The notes under the pieces: generated by a model | Seen by the model: the letters and a program-made list of their open reading frames with translations, nothing else | Database searches by the model: none | Told to the model about the DNA's origin: nothing | Shown here: in pieces, positions 36,957 to 50,800 of the stretch | Position numbering within the stretch: position 1 is the stretch's first letter | Layout of the letters: each line of letters opens with the position of its first letter | Made by a program: the position numbers and the translations under genes | Source of the DNA: Strigamia acuminata | Taxonomy: Eukaryota > Arthropoda > Chilopoda > Geophilomorpha > Linotaeniidae | Assembly (NCBI GenBank): GCA_949358305.1 | Contig: OX442319.1 | Coordinates: 1,612,001 to 1,676,000 of the forward strand | DNA length: 64,000 bases | Direction: 5' to 3'

Positions 36957-38244
36957 TTAAAATCTAAATAAAAACATTTTAAAGCGCAAGACTAGAACTT
37001 TTCGAAATATCGGTGCTTGTGTTTTCGGTACATTAAAGTGAACCGGCAAATATTTTGATTCTTTTTCTTGAACCGGTACTTTTGGTAAAATAGACTTGCA
37101 TTCGGGGCACTGGGGAGCGTCGGACTCTGTTCTGGGACAAAAATGTTTGGTCGAAAAAGCTTTAGGGTTTCCCGGAAAGACATAGCATAAACACGCGTCG
37201 CAGATCAATGGATGACCAGTTGGTTCTGTGCATGGGATCCCACATATGCACACTGGGGTATCGGCGCGACAAGCGGTTCGGGAGCAACAAGAACACGGAC
37301 AATCACACTTGGACGGTGGTCGCGTTAGATTGCACGTTGACGGATTCGATGGCGCTTTACAGCCCTCTTGCGGAAATCTAGACCATTTCAAAGGAGTTCC
37401 TCGTTCATTTCTTTCTACATTCATTTTTCCGAGTTCGACTTTTGGTTCGGCAATAGCGTCGTTCGAACCTAAAATTTATATTTATACATTTGCGTTGAAA
37501 TTTCAAAATCAAACATTTTTTTCATACATGAATGATGAAGGATTTCGGGGCTGTCGAGCTTTTCGCGATGTGAAGTGGTCGGTGATGCACTGCTGACAGG
37601 TGTCGGTGCACTGTCCTTTGGCTTTGACCGGTAAACTGAAAGAAAATGGAAAATGTTTTATATTTTATTTTTAAATTTTTTTTTGGGAGATTTTTGGAAA
37701 TTTACAATTTCTAATTTCAGGATAAAAGCCTTGAGAAGTAGTTGCGTAAGTCAAGTCAATCATTTCTTTGCAGCTAAGGTTGGCTGTAGGAAGTGAAAAT
37801 TTCTGTTTGAGAACGAAAAAAATCAAGCAAAAAGTAAACATGAAGAAATGTATCATGAAATTAAAAAGTAAAAATCATTCCACCATGCAGTGGCGGATCT
37901 AGCACCGGGCTATCGGGGCTTGAGCCCCGGGCCCCCAAATTCTAGGGCCCCCCCGAGACTCTGGACCATGTACCAAAAAAAAAAAAAAAAAAAAAAAAGG
38001 TTGCTAAAAAAAAGAACAAAGAAGAAAGGTCGCAAAAGAATATTGAGAAGGGGGCCCCGAAAAAACCTCCAGCCCCGGGCCCTCGAAAAGCTAGATCCGC
38101 CCCTGCCACCATGAACTGTTTACTTACTGCTGTTCTTTCTAAGGACTTAAATGAACGATCGATCCGAAACGGAGTACCGCCAAAATCAAACTGATATGTT
38201 GAGACAGGTTTTGATGAGAAAGAACATTTTACTTGCGTATTCAT
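36957..38244 (-). CDS. Cysteine-rich protein of unknown function, four exons
   Basis: Exons on the minus strand: 38244-38128, 37802-37706, 37635-37528, 37468-36957. All junctions are GT-AG and the phases fit, giving 277 residues. The ATG at 38244 is preceded in frame by TAA. The N-terminal half (MNTQVKCSFSSKPVSTYQ..., with LSCKEMIDLTYATTSQGFYPE) is followed by a Ser/Pro-rich stretch and a C-terminal cluster of about 17 Cys: CDCPCSCCSRTAC, CICGIPC, LICDACLCY, CPRTESDAPQCPEC. The spacing suggests zinc binding by paired CxC/CxxC knuckles. No signal peptide or membrane segment is seen. I do not recognise the family. An alternative last exon (acceptor at about 36946, frame GYEDILKEFHLE) next to a minus-strand AATAAA (36871-36876) may replace the Lys/Phe-rich end. 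Confidence 0.7.
37888..38105. mobile_element. hAT-type MITE in intron 1 of the cysteine-rich gene
   Basis: 218 bp with inverted ends CAGTGGCGGATCTAGC and GCTAGATCCGCCCCTG and a perfect 8-bp target duplication CCACCATG (37880-37887 and 38106-38113). Inside are GGGCCCC-rich arms and a run of 24 A (37975-37998). There is no coding capacity. It lies wholly within the intron 37803-38127. Confidence 0.93.
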
Positions 38245-41200
38245 TTTGTGACATTTTGTGTGAAATTACGCAACAATTAAAGCAGACACCGCATCCACTA
38301 AATCCAATACTTGTTTGTCGAAATAAATTTATGTTCTGAACTCTTTGGAGCAGCAGATTTTATGTTTATTTGATCTCTTGGAATTTGTTGGTAACAATAG
38401 ACCACAATGCAAAAAGCACAAAGGTTGTTGGAACGGTGGTGTGGGATGTGTAATGGCCGCTGTGCACTTTCTAAATGCGTCACTGCGTGGTGTTGATGAG
38501 AGAAAACTGCAACGTAATCTCTCACCAACTGGTGTTACTATCCTGTATTCGTCGTTTTTTACTTTTGTTAATATGTCTGTTAAATTTGTTCGTGTTCCAT
38601 CGCTTCAAAGTGGTAAGATTACACACATCAGCTTCGATACAACTGGATTTTTGTGATGAAATTATTACCATATCTTTTTTAGGTTCAATAATGTGTAATT
38701 GCAAAAGAATTCAGAAGACAAAATACTGCTTTATGACTTTACGCCAAAATAGAATTGCTCCGAGTGCAGAACAAAAGTAAGTGATTCGGCCGAGTGCTAC
38801 CGCCCTCTGTAGTAATCGTGTTGAAACATATTGATTTCTGGCGCCAAATTATAACAGCTTATTTTATCGAGTATTTTATATATTTGTAACTTATTTTTGA
38901 TAAAATTTGACGGCAGAAAAAAAATGTTTGTATCCTCATACCTTTGAGATAAATTGAAAATAAATATTGATTAACTTATAAAGTGGAATTGGCAGACAAT
39001 AGATGAGAATTAATTTTTGGAAAAATTTATTTTTAACTAAATAAATGTTTACTACAACATCGCTGCAATTTGAAATTTCAATTTCAGAAACTCAAAACAC
39101 TTTTCCTACATCATACATCTCACCCTGGTGGTGGATTACATAAATAAAAGTAAAATTAACCTATGAAGTGGATGAATACGATACAGTTTTTAAAGTAATT
39201 TTCTCCGAAACGATAGTTTCTTTTTATGTTACCAGAAATGTCTATTACTTGTGAAAACTTACCGAAAAAATAAAATAATAATTACGGAGTATGATATATA
39301 ATCGATACACTTCGTCATTCGATTTATATATGAAACAGCAGCCGGGCAGAGGCAGAGGCAGATCCATTTTCACAATCGCTTTTGGCTTTGCAGTGAAAAA
39401 TGAATTGAATTTTTTTTCCCCCTGAATTTCCGCTTGACCTTTTTTTCATTTTCTTTTTTTCTCCCTTCTTTAAAATATATGAGTGTTTACGATTCCAAAC
39501 GAAAGGTAAATTGCCCATTTAACTTCGATTTTTCAATTTTTCAAACTTTATGATGGGATGTGTATTCCCTCAGCATCCGAAACCGCAGCGACAAAACAAA
39601 TTGTCAATATATCTCTCATTTATCCGCCACATTTTAAAACCGTTTTTATTTTTTCGTTCACTGCTTTGACGTGCTTTGTATTCCATTAAAAGGACTAACA
39701 AGTAAGATGCGTTGCCTGACGTATATATTGCTGCCACTCCATTTAATCGAAACTTGAATGATGGAAAAACCTTAAAAACGCACCGTCACTAAACAAAACC
39801 ACCCGGTCTTAACACGAGTCCAATCAAGTGATGGAGAGTGATTGAAAATTCACTTTAAACGAGGTCTAGTAATTGGATCGAGATTCGAGAGTTAATGGTA
39901 CTTGTTGTTGGATGAGAATTAAACAATATTCTATAAAATAGGCACCTGTCTTGCACAAAACCTGAGAACAGTCGGAAATTGGCGCCTCGAATCTCCAACA
40001 ACAGCACGAGTAATTGGAAAGAGTTCACCCGCCTAAACCTCTCGCTTTCGAGTGAACTCATTACCGACTGAAACGATGAGTAAAAAGAACATTTTTTTTA
40101 CTTCTTTTTTTACTGATATTTGTATTCACTCTCAAAAACACTGTTACATTGATTGCAACAGATGGATGCAGTAAATTACCGGCGCCAACAGAGCAGCAAT
40201 TAGGATGTTAATAAAATAAAGCTCATCTTCCGGTTAAAACATGCTAGATGCTGTGTCATTCTGTAATTTGGATGATGGTTTTGTTTATCTAAAATTCTCA
40301 AAATAGATATCTACGAAATACTGTTCAGGTTTTTACAAATTTTGTCATTTTGCGTCCATTTCATTTCTGTCGAAGCGAGATATTATAAATTTACAAAAAA
40401 GTACTACGCTGTCGATTAGACCTCTTATGAATATTGAAGCATTATTCGTATAGATAAAATTTGAATATGAATGACGCAGCACATAAAACCGGTACAAGTA
40501 TTGTTTGTACTATCAGTACTTGTTAGTAGTGGAAAGTTTTGAGATTTGAGGGGCATCGCACCTACATTTTGCGTCCGTTGCCAAGAAAAACATGTGGACA
40601 GCATTACTTCTTTCGAGTGATATATACGAGAATTTCCCGTTGAGGAAAAGTGGTGAACAGAGAAGAGGAAAGCGGAAAGCGGAGCGAATTGAGAGAGGAC
40701 ATTTTCGCAAATGGCCATATATGGACAGATTTATTTGGGCTGTTAGCTAAAGCAGGGGGGAAGAGCCAAGTGTAGTACCCACTGGCCACCGGATCGCTGC
40801 TTCGAGTTGCCGCCGATTTTCCACTTAACCGAGCTCATGTTTGCTTGTGCCGAGTCCCCTTCAACCGCACAATTTTCGCGCCAAAAGAAGTGCATAGAAG
40901 CGTGCTCGAAATCAAGTCATGTGCAAAAACTTCACCTCCTGTCATTTATTTAAATGAATTTGGATGGAGAATCTACTAAAGGTGTCGAGGCTCATTCAAC
41001 AACACTTTTGCCATCCTTTCAGCTTGTTTTTATACTTATTTATTATGAAATGTCACAATTAAGTCAATAAAACGAGAAAACAAAGTACACATTTACGCTT
41101 CAATGGCATTTGTCGTTATTTCTACGTGTTATTAAATTAAATTAAATTAAATTGATTTAACTTTGTATTCGCCTTGAAACACACAGGAAAAAAGGTTTTA

Positions 41201-44200
41201 ATAGTAACTTGTTAGGTGTTGGGGCGATATTCGTCTTCCCTTCGCCAGTTTAATGAGTGCAGCTAAACGGGTTCGAGTGCCATATCCATGGAAATTCAGT
41301 TTTATATAGCGCGGTATCTATCTCGTCTCGTCTCGGCGCGCCATATTCATATTTATTTTTTAATTTTTTAATTTTTTAATTTTTTTTCCTTCTTCTTTTC
41401 ATTATCGAAGAGCAAATGAAATATTCTCTTACCAACACATGTACCCCCGAGACCGAGATGAGAACAGGATACACTGGCAACTTCACTTCACCACTCCTCT
41501 TATCGGTGCGCAAATTTGACGCGAAAAGTGCAGTTATATTATCATGTTATGAAATGTTCTCAGCCCCGCAGGGACACGCACGAGATAAGTCTCTCCTGCT
41601 CGTATGCTGTGACTGTGAGTCAGGATGAAGAAGAGCTTGCCTCTGGTGTCCTTCACTGCAGTACTGTTGTGTCTATGTGTGAACTGAGATTAGGCGCACT
41701 CTTGATGCGCAAGAAGTGAAATTATGACAAACGGATATACGATGGGGTAGAACGGAGGAAATTGTTAATGGATATTATGGGACGAACCATTTTTACTTTT
41801 ATTTTTATTTTTTCTTTATGGGCGAGGGGCGACGGGCAATTAATGCTCGGTCATTTTTATCACACCTGCTTGTTTTCACCACAATGGTCAGCAAATGGTA
41901 TTGACAATGATCGCGTGCTGCTTTTTCCACATCCCTTCCATACAAATTAAAAAAAACATTCAAAATTGCACTGACCACGAGCGATGGATCACTAATTTTC
42001 AATCATTAATAATATAAAGGTTATTTTTCAACATTGTTCTATTTGTTTCTTTTTGTTAGTTGAGTAATAATAACTTCAAAGGTCCATAGCACACTTTTAG
42101 ATGCGCACATCTGCGCTCATATTTTCGGTTCGTATTTCGAACAGATTTTTTTCACTGTTTGATTGAAATAATTTCCAATTAAATAATGTTCTTTTTAAAA
42201 AGAAATGTAGTAGTTTAGGGCCCTTTGGCACGTGCACGTACCTACTTTTCCTTATTAATAATCCGCCACTACTGTTTGTATAACCCTAAGTCCATTATTT
42301 TCGAGTCCGAGGGTCGAGTCTCAGTTGCCTTAATTCTTTAACCATTTCCTTTATAATACGGAGTATAAAATACAGAGTATAAAATAAAACATCAATAATA
42401 AATCATTAACAACCATTAAAAGTTATTAAAAACTAATAAAAATCATTATAAACCATTAAAATCATTAGAAAGCAATAAAAACCATTTAAAGTAAAACAAA
42501 ATCATCAAAAAAAATTTAAATTTAAATAAAATTAAGCTAAAATAACTTTAACAACTTTCAATAAACAATTAACGAAGCAATCCTAAACAAAAAGTAAAAT
42601 CAGCAATTTAACACGATCCAAAAATAGAAATATAGAAATCAAATTGCTCAAATTGAAACCAATTAATGTGGTTTATCAATATTTATTTAGCCAACCCTTT
42701 ACGGTTGATACATTTAATCTGCTGCCTGCTAGTGCCAGCCACCCCACATCAGAGACGAGGGTGTCCAAGGCTACTCGTTTTAACAAGGCCAATTATGTAG
42801 TGCAGCCACTGATAACCTCACAAAAAGCCGTATGCAACAAACACGTGCTCACAATATGTTAGTTGGACAATGGAAACAAAATAGCCATGTGTTGTCAGTT
42901 GGAACAGCAGACTGAGTGAGTGGGGTGTGCGGGCAACTGGTTATTCGCCCCTTACACCGAGAAATAGCATGAAATTCACTCATCACTTAAAATGTTAGTG
43001 CCGCTTTTCACCACGCACACTATGCCGCATTATATTACTTTTAAAAAAAAAAGGCTTCGGTTGAATAAAATAAAATATATACGGTATAGTTTTTAAAAGA
43101 AGCATAAAAATATCAATAGTTCAAATATCATTAATCACATTTCTTCTGTCATATTTATGCTCTTAATTGCTGGTTATTGAACCGATTAATGTTGGTTTCT
43201 GCTTTGCTTCACACTCAAAATGATTATCTTTATTGCATATGTAATCACATTCACACCACATATATATTTGAGAAGAAAAAAAATGTCACATTAAATTTAT
43301 AGCTTTTATTTTATGGTTATGGAAAGGTGTGATTTTTAGTTGTTGATGGGCTAATTGCGATGTTTTTTTCATTTCCTTCTTCTATTAATCACCCGCAATG
43401 CTCAATGATTTTTGAAAAAAAAGATTTACGATTTAATTGTGATTACGGATGGGAGTATTTTGCGAGTGACAAATGAATCCGGCGTCGCAGCGATGGCTAT
43501 TGTTGCAAGTGAAAAGGCGATGGTTAATACACATAACAGTTTTACTTCTTTGGTGGTTAAAACGAGATTTACATGAAATTCTAACACATATTCGAGGTCC
43601 ACTTCCGGTCAGCACAATTTGCATACAAGATTTAGATGATTTAGATTTTACAAGAAGTTATAGTCATTTTACTCGGAAATTAAAATTGTGCACAGGCATG
43701 ATAGACAAATATTGATTGAAGATTGAAGAAAAAAGAAAACACTTTTCGTGGCTTAACTCGGATAAAATTCAGTTGAGAACTTGAAATTAACTGATTGGAA
43801 TTACGTAATGTCTCATTTAGGGCGATATAAATAGGAAAGAACAAAGTAGATGCTATAAATAGGAATTAAAAGTAGCGTTTAATAGGGAAAAAGAGGGGTT
43901 GCACTGAAGGAGAATAAAAGGGGAGGGAGAAATGGCGTAAAGCAGTTAAGTTAAATGCACGACAAACATGAGCCCCATAGCTCCATAGGGGAGAAGAAAC
44001 CACGCGTGAACAGTTTGCGCTCAACTGAGGGAGGGGAACACACGATCGTATCCGTGATAGGCACAACTGGTTGCATGATGGACACAGCACGGACCAATGC
44101 ACGTTCTCGCCGTGCCGATCGGTCTCTGCTCTGCGCTGCGCCGTTCCACTGGATTGAACATATTCTTAAAAACGTGATTTCATTTTAATTTTTTTAGTGT

Positions 44201-44770
44201 TTTTTTCTGTTGTTTTTCACTTGTTTTAGTATTTTGATGGTTTGTTTGTTTCTAATTTTTCGTTCCCTCCGTCGAATGTGCAAAGACCAAAGAGTAATTA
44301 ATTTTTACGGCTTTGTCGTTTATGGGATTTGGTAACCGCACAGTGGTAAGATACACGCACCACTAAGGAGATTGCATCGATATATATATATTGGTTTGGG
44401 CAGCAGCAGGGGGTCAGCATAACTCTTTGAGTGAAAAGCACCTCAGGCGGCCTAAACCTATGCCTCACAGCAGGAAATTGTGATTCCGTTAACAGCGCGG
44501 GGAGCTGAGTACTAAATGTCCGTTTCCTGAACGCTTTCTCTAAAGATGTCACACGTCGATAATCGTATTAAGTTAAATAGAAAATGTCATTTTTATTTAA
44601 CTTCAAAAAATATATATATATTTAACTCTTGGAACTATTAGCGTTGGCTTCTCTGTGTGCAATGCAGCAAACCGTTAGATCGTCGTCGTCACGGTCATAA
44701 AATTTCAACGGATTTGTAATACCTAACCAATTAGATGTAAATTTGACCGAAAAAATTGCATTTTTATTTA
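38245..44770. other. Long non-coding stretch
   Basis: No convincing gene on either strand. It holds short AT repeats (ATTAA units at about 41130-41155, TTTTTAA units at about 41355-41390) and a degenerate attaaaaatcatt-type repeat at about 42390-42490. All frames are short and lack domains. The promoter of the cysteine-rich gene should lie just right of 38244. Confidence 0.55.
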
Positions 44771-45182
44771 CAGGGTGTTCACAAAGTCTCAAGACAATCT
44801 GAAAAATGTATTAAATTTACCAAAAAAAAAAATGAAATCAGATATTTTTGAAACTTTTACATAACAGTAATTTTTTTTACTCAAATAATTAAAAAATTAC
44901 TATATGGTCCCTCATTCGTTTCACGGACCAAATCTAACCGATTTTCGATTTCTGTTCATGTACTCCTAAACATAGCTTCATTGACCAGTCTCAATGGCGG
45001 TAGTTATTCTTTGTTCAAAAAAATCTCTTACTTTGGTACGGTACACGATGTCTTCCATATAACTCCACAAGAAGAAATAAGAAAGAAAGAAATATAACAT
45101 GAATAAAAACTTTAATTTTAACTTATTAATACGGCACGCTAAAAATATTTTAAAACTCTCTAAAGACTTTGTGAACACCCTG
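44771..45182 (-). mobile_element. Deleted mariner-type element
   Basis: 412 bp between TA target copies (44769-44770 and 45183-45184). The ends are CAGGGTGTTCACAAAGTCT and its complement agactttgtgaacaccctg. The minus strand retains a fragment at about 44980-45075 reading LWSYMEDIVYRTKVRDFFEQRI, which matches the C-terminal part of mariner-like DDE_3 transposases (usual form W-YLKD-VYRTKP...L..RI). The catalytic part is gone. Confidence 0.82.
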
Positions 45183-46235
45183 TATAGTGTACACAATATA
45201 TTTACAACAAAAAACGCAGTAAAACTGTATAAAGGGCAAATGTGTAAAGAAAAAATAGAAATGAATTTGCAGTTGGTTCAATTTTTCAATGGTAGCAATT
45301 TAAGCAATAAAAAATAAGAAGAAGAAGAGAAGATCTTTATTTTTATCTGGTTGTACGAATAACTCATCTAATAAGATGGCAATCGCAATGGCTCGCACCC
45401 CTAGCTGTTTCAGTTTGATCCGACTGGCCTTTTATCGTTCTGCTTGGGTTTGCTTCCCTTCCCGCGGGTATCTATGCAGTGAGGCTGAGGGGCCGCTCAG
45501 CTCCCCCCGCAGCACGAGCTGCACGAGCTGTACGCACGCTGCTGTATCTTTTCATTGGATATCAAATTAAATGAGCCAAGAGCTTTAGCCTTGGTCGAAG
45601 CAACCGGAGGACTTACAATTGTGAACGAACAATACTTTGCACTTGTCACGTGAAATATGACGTGTAGTCGTGAGTCAGGAGGGTAAACCTCGGCCACGCG
45701 TACAAGTCGTGTTTGGCAGAATAGCATATGCACTGAGCGCATTTCCTAAGCCCGTGCCAGCTCATCTAACTCGGTAGGGGTCTCCCTATCCAATACCCCT
45801 CGCTATAGTGGGCTTGATTAACGCACCCAGCAACTTTAGAATCCGTGTGGACGGGAGGAAACACAAAAGAATCTCTCTTATCAAAACCTCGTCTCGTTTA
45901 CAACGAGATAAACTCTTTTGGGTGTGATTTGTAGTTCTGGATTATTTGTTTTCTTGTTTCACATGCGAAATGTTATAAATTTGACTACGGAAAAGATGGG
46001 GGAGATGAATGAATGGTGAGAGGAGAGAGGGGAGTCAAAGGAAGTCAGTACTTGGTCTGAAACGAGCAACAGTGGAAGTCAATTTGACTTGGTCACTTCA
46101 TAATGTTCTACACATCAAGTGGGCTCTATCAATCTTTGAAAAAGCAATCCTCTCCTCTCCTCTCGTAACATTATTATTATTATCCGAGCTGAAATTAATG
46201 GCACTCGAAAATTAACAGACTATTAAATGAAAAGG

Positions 46236-46270
46236 CAGCGAGAGAGAGAGAGAGAGTGAGAGTGAGAGTG
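46236..46270 (+). repeat. (GA)n microsatellite
   Basis: GA dinucleotides grading into GAGAGT units. Confidence 0.85.
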
Positions 46271-47867
46271 GTGCACTTGAATTGGTTTAGCGCGTGCATG
46301 GGAATCGTGCAGGTTTAAGGTAATGAGTTGCAATGGTCAAGTTGTAGATAATTCTTGATTCCAAGGAAGATAAATCTTGTTGACAAGAGCCGCTAGAGCT
46401 ACACCTCCCTCGTGTAGCTGTAGAACGAGTGGTATAGAGTGGCGCACTCGACAATTAATGCCCTGTGAGGTTAAGGAGTCACGTATCCATGAACCATTCA
46501 TTGCCCCTTGTGCACCCATGGCAACCGTCAGACAACCTAAACTCTAGTGTGCATGCAAAGAGAAAATGCCACTCGATGAAATTGCGGGCCTGACAAGCTA
46601 AGCATGATTGACTTTTTCTTTTAATCTTTACTTCACCAAGGTGAAATATTGTTTGCCATCAAATTAAAATGTAATTAGGTCATGCGCATTATAATTTCCG
46701 ACAAGTTTTTTGCGCCTCCGTCAACAATATTTGTTAATTTCGTCGCTTTTCTTGGTGCATGTTCGCTGTTTGCTTTTTCAACGGGTTACATTATATACGA
46801 GTCGTGCAAATCGTGTGCATTTGAATTGATTGCGTTTATGCACTGTTTGTACTATGCAATTGATCAACAGCGTGTGTGGACATAGCTAAAATGAGGAATA
46901 TATAACTTGAGAAGAAAGAAAAAAATATTCTCAGATTTCCCGTCTATATATACTTGTGTAGATTGTGCAATTCCGATGTTAACATTCGTACTAATGGCTA
47001 CTGCGGCTATGACTATGAGAAAGAATAAAAGAATAATATTTATCGACGAATCCTACAGTGAAATCAAATATAGACCGGTATTATGCAGAAGAAGTCGATT
47101 CAAAGTGAAACCGGATACTTCACGCTGTGTTTATGCTACTTAATTGGCATATCGAATATCGATTTAGAAATACAACCGAATGAACCAAGCACTTGCGAAG
47201 TTTAATTATTTTTATGCCTTTTCAAAAACAAAATAATACGAGTGAGCTATCGAACTTCGATTAATTTATTTTGCTCATATCAGATAGTGATCTCATAAAC
47301 CATCTGCCCCTATAACTTAATTTGAATTATAAATACCGGTTAATTCCGTATTTGAACCCTGGTCTTAGTGTGTTCGTGACCACTGTGCGTGGATACTTGT
47401 TAAGTGAATAATAAATCGTGCGTCAATCACAAGAAGGAAAAAAAATTCAGCAAATCAAAGAATAAATCATTAATATTTCAGAAATGCAACTTTTTTTTAT
47501 TCAAAAGTCACGTAGCAAAAAAATGAATAAGTTTTAATTCATGTTTTTTTTTTCATTTAAAAATTCGATTTTTGTTGTGCATTCTTTATTATGTGAACTT
47601 TTTCATTTGAAGGGAAGTTTAAGGAATATTGTGTCAACTGAATAGCTTGTCTTGCATTATTTTTTGTGCTGCTATTGCTTACCACTTTCTTTCATTTCGT
47701 GTCTACCGGTGCGTAAATGTAGTGGATCATGTTTTCATCCTGTTTTGCATCTGAGGGGGAAAAAGCAGTCTGAATACGTATAAAAAGACATTTCTTTTTC
47801 GCAATTGATGCGTTGCAAGCACAAGTCATATGAATGTTTTTCTGTTCTATTTCTATTTTTTTATTTC

Positions 47868-47898
<31 letters not shown>

Positions 47899-50800
47899 GT
47901 ATTTATATTTAAAAAAACCTTTAAAAAAACATTAAAGTGAATCAAATGGTAGTAACTCCCAGTAAATAATATTTGGGTTTAAAATTGTCAATTGAAGAAC
48001 ATCAGTTTCCAGATATTGGATATCCGACCTATACAATAAATATTTTTCCACGAATTAAGTGAACTGTGGTCTGTTTGATGCGCACATCGCCCGAGTTTCT
48101 TTCTATTTCAAAGCAAGTTTGTTTAAGGTTGCGCGGGGCTGCAGTGCTGGATTCAATGCACCAATTGAAGCCACTTAATGGGCGGAGTTTCTATGAAAAA
48201 CATTTGTCTCTATGTTGATTCTATTCCTTCTGAAAAGTAAATACAACAAATCAATTGCTTGATATCTCAAAATTAAAACAGTTATCACTTAAATATTTGC
48301 ATTAATATTTTTACCAAAAAAGGAATAAATAATAATAATAACGATAATAATAATAATAAATAATAAAAATCAATTTTTTTTTCAGTTCGTTTTGTTTTGT
48401 GTGTGTATCGAAAAATAACAAGCAGTTTGAAGTATTTTAAGAAGCAAAAAAATAGTAATAAATTTATCAAAATGAACGAGCTCCGTTTCATGTTCAGGAT
48501 GGCAGATGATTGTGAAAAGTTATATTAACCGTGAAATTAGATTGTGGGAGTGGGTGGCAATTCATTAATTAATTTAATTATATGAGACCGAGCCGCGTCG
48601 GCGCCGCGCAAGCCACAAATCCCTTGATGCAGAAAAACATGCGTGTATCTCGACATAATGGCAAAACCTTGGTGCATGCTGCAGCCCTGTGTAAACGCTA
48701 CACCGATTCACACAAACAAAGCATGGTGCCAACACCTGCCTTACCTGTGTCCAAAACTGATAATAAATAATCCACCGTCTCAACAGAATTGCACCATTAG
48801 TTTGTCTCTTTCTTCCTGTTGATGTTAAGTATCACAACAATATTTGCCAAATGCACGAACATTAAGTTAATTAACTCTTAATTCATCATTAACTGACTGA
48901 GCAGTGTGGCGAAACGCAATTAAGAAGCTTTAGACTATTTATTCCTTAGGTTTAATTAAGTTATTGGTTTATTTTTCTTGTTCCAATTTGAAATGAGTGT
49001 AGTGTATGTAGTATTAGAAATGTTTGACTCGATGCGTAAAAAGAGTGGAGGTTAGATACGAGCAATTGAGCTTTGTCTGCTATCGCCTGCTGCTCTCGTT
49101 GTGCGCCATCAGAATCAGCGTGAAATGAAAAGCCATAAAAGAAATGATAAAGGCTTTTTATTCAAATTCAAAATAAAAGCCAAGCCATTGAATTATGCGT
49201 GAGGTCTTGCGCTATGTGTCGTATTGTTCCGTGCACTTATACCTCTTTTTTTAACGGGCAAAGTGCCAAGTATCCGCTTAGACCGTAATCTGACTCCGGT
49301 TTGGGAGCTCGGCTAATGGTTGTTAAAACCCACTGTTTTCAAACAAAAACAGAGGGAAAAAATTAAAAAGATTTCGACCTTTTGTGTCTGCACAAAACTA
49401 ACTGAACGCACGTTTTTATTTAGAAATAAAAATAAAAATAAAAATAAAAATTGTCTCGTCATCTTTTGCAGTTCTAACTCCGACGCTCCCCATCCTCGGT
49501 GGAGATTTAATAGTGCCTAAATGTTAATCCAGCACGTGCTAACGAGATCCTGATGGGCTTGCCCGAGACGCGGGTTACGTGGCGGATAATATGCTAAGTG
49601 GCGCATTAAAGAGCTTGCACGTCTGGAGCTGTTCACTGCTCCCTATCGGGCCTAAGTGAAATAAATGAGCCTTGTGAATAACGACAGCTCGACATGCGGA
49701 TTTCCTGCATAGACATTATTGATTTGTCAATTGCCAAATTTGCATTAATAAAAGTGCTTCTCTCTCTCTTTATTTCCATTCATTTGTAGGATCACACAAT
49801 TCAATGTGCTAATCTGCTAACCAAGAAGAAAACCAACATATCATTCATTTTATGTTTAGTATTACTAACTTGTACAAGTAAGTACATGTTTTAATCTGCA
49901 TTTAAGGAAAATCTCATTTTCCGCCTTCAAAGCTTTTTATTTTGCATTAAACTGCATTTTAAAAGTGCCATTTCAGCCTTAATCTGACCGTGCATTACTC
50001 GGAAGAAAAAAGAGAAACAAGTCTGTCCACTGATTTTTTTGTACCGTAATGGCACACTTGTTAGTGAAGCGCTGAAGCGGAATCAATTTTAGGTACTTTC
50101 AGTTCAACTTTTTTAATGTTTGCTATCGGCTTTTTTTCTTTAGGAGTTGCCATAAATTCTATAAATGTTTGTTTTATATTGATTGCTGATTGTTTATTTA
50201 TTTATTTATTTATTTACCGGTATTAATTTAAAAAAAATAAATAAATATTGAACTTAAACTGTTTCTACGAACTAAAATGCAAAAAAATGACCAATTCAAG
50301 ACATTTTATGAGATTATTAGGCCAAAATAAAGGAAAATAAAAAGGAATTTCGTCAAAAAAGATACTTTACCAATGTGAGTTTTGTTTCTTTAATATCCGC
50401 TTCATTCACTCACACTCACTCACTCGTTTTGTTGATGAGGGGGAATGGAGTCGGGAGTAGAGAATCATTTGGTGTGTCGGTGTAATCTAGGCGCTTGTCT
50501 CGTTTCATTCGGTGCCATCGTTTACGCTCTTGATCTGAGCTTTGGTTGAACGAACAAAACTCAATAAAACAAGAGCGCGCGTGTAGTATGCAGTCCACTC
50601 GAGATTAACTCGAGGGAAACTCGGACAACATTCAATTTTAAGCAGAGGGTATAACGGCAAGTAGAGCACTTGGCGAAGACATCCAAATTGACTTGAGCTT
50701 TTCGCCGGCTCGAGAATACCACGGAAACGATATTTTTTTCTCGCTCCCCCCGCCCGAAACATATCCCTTTCTTTTCAAACTCACAGGAAATTGTCGACCA

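Noticed and set aside
37671-37856. Signal-peptide-like minus-strand frame MIHFFMFTFCLIFF
   Set aside because: The hydrophobic start is better explained as the pyrimidine tract and acceptor of the intron; the true exon begins after ctcaaacag at 37802 and joins in phase to the exon ending at 38128.
38345-38656. 103-residue plus-strand frame
   Set aside because: Starts only at a TTG, has no known motif and shows no splice pattern; it lies in the likely promoter of the cysteine-rich gene.
42280-42340. tRNA-like gggtcgagtctc stretch
   Set aside because: No A-box, anticodon arm or acceptor stem pairs around it.
46682-46885. Hydrophobic 67-residue frame
   Set aside because: Ile/Phe-rich from AT bias, no conservation evidence, isolated.
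48171-48178. Perfect NK2-class binding site (ccacttaa), another near 40820
   Set aside because: Two occurrences of an 8-mer on either strand are expected by chance in 64 kb, so they are no evidence of autoregulation by the Nkx2.2 gene.
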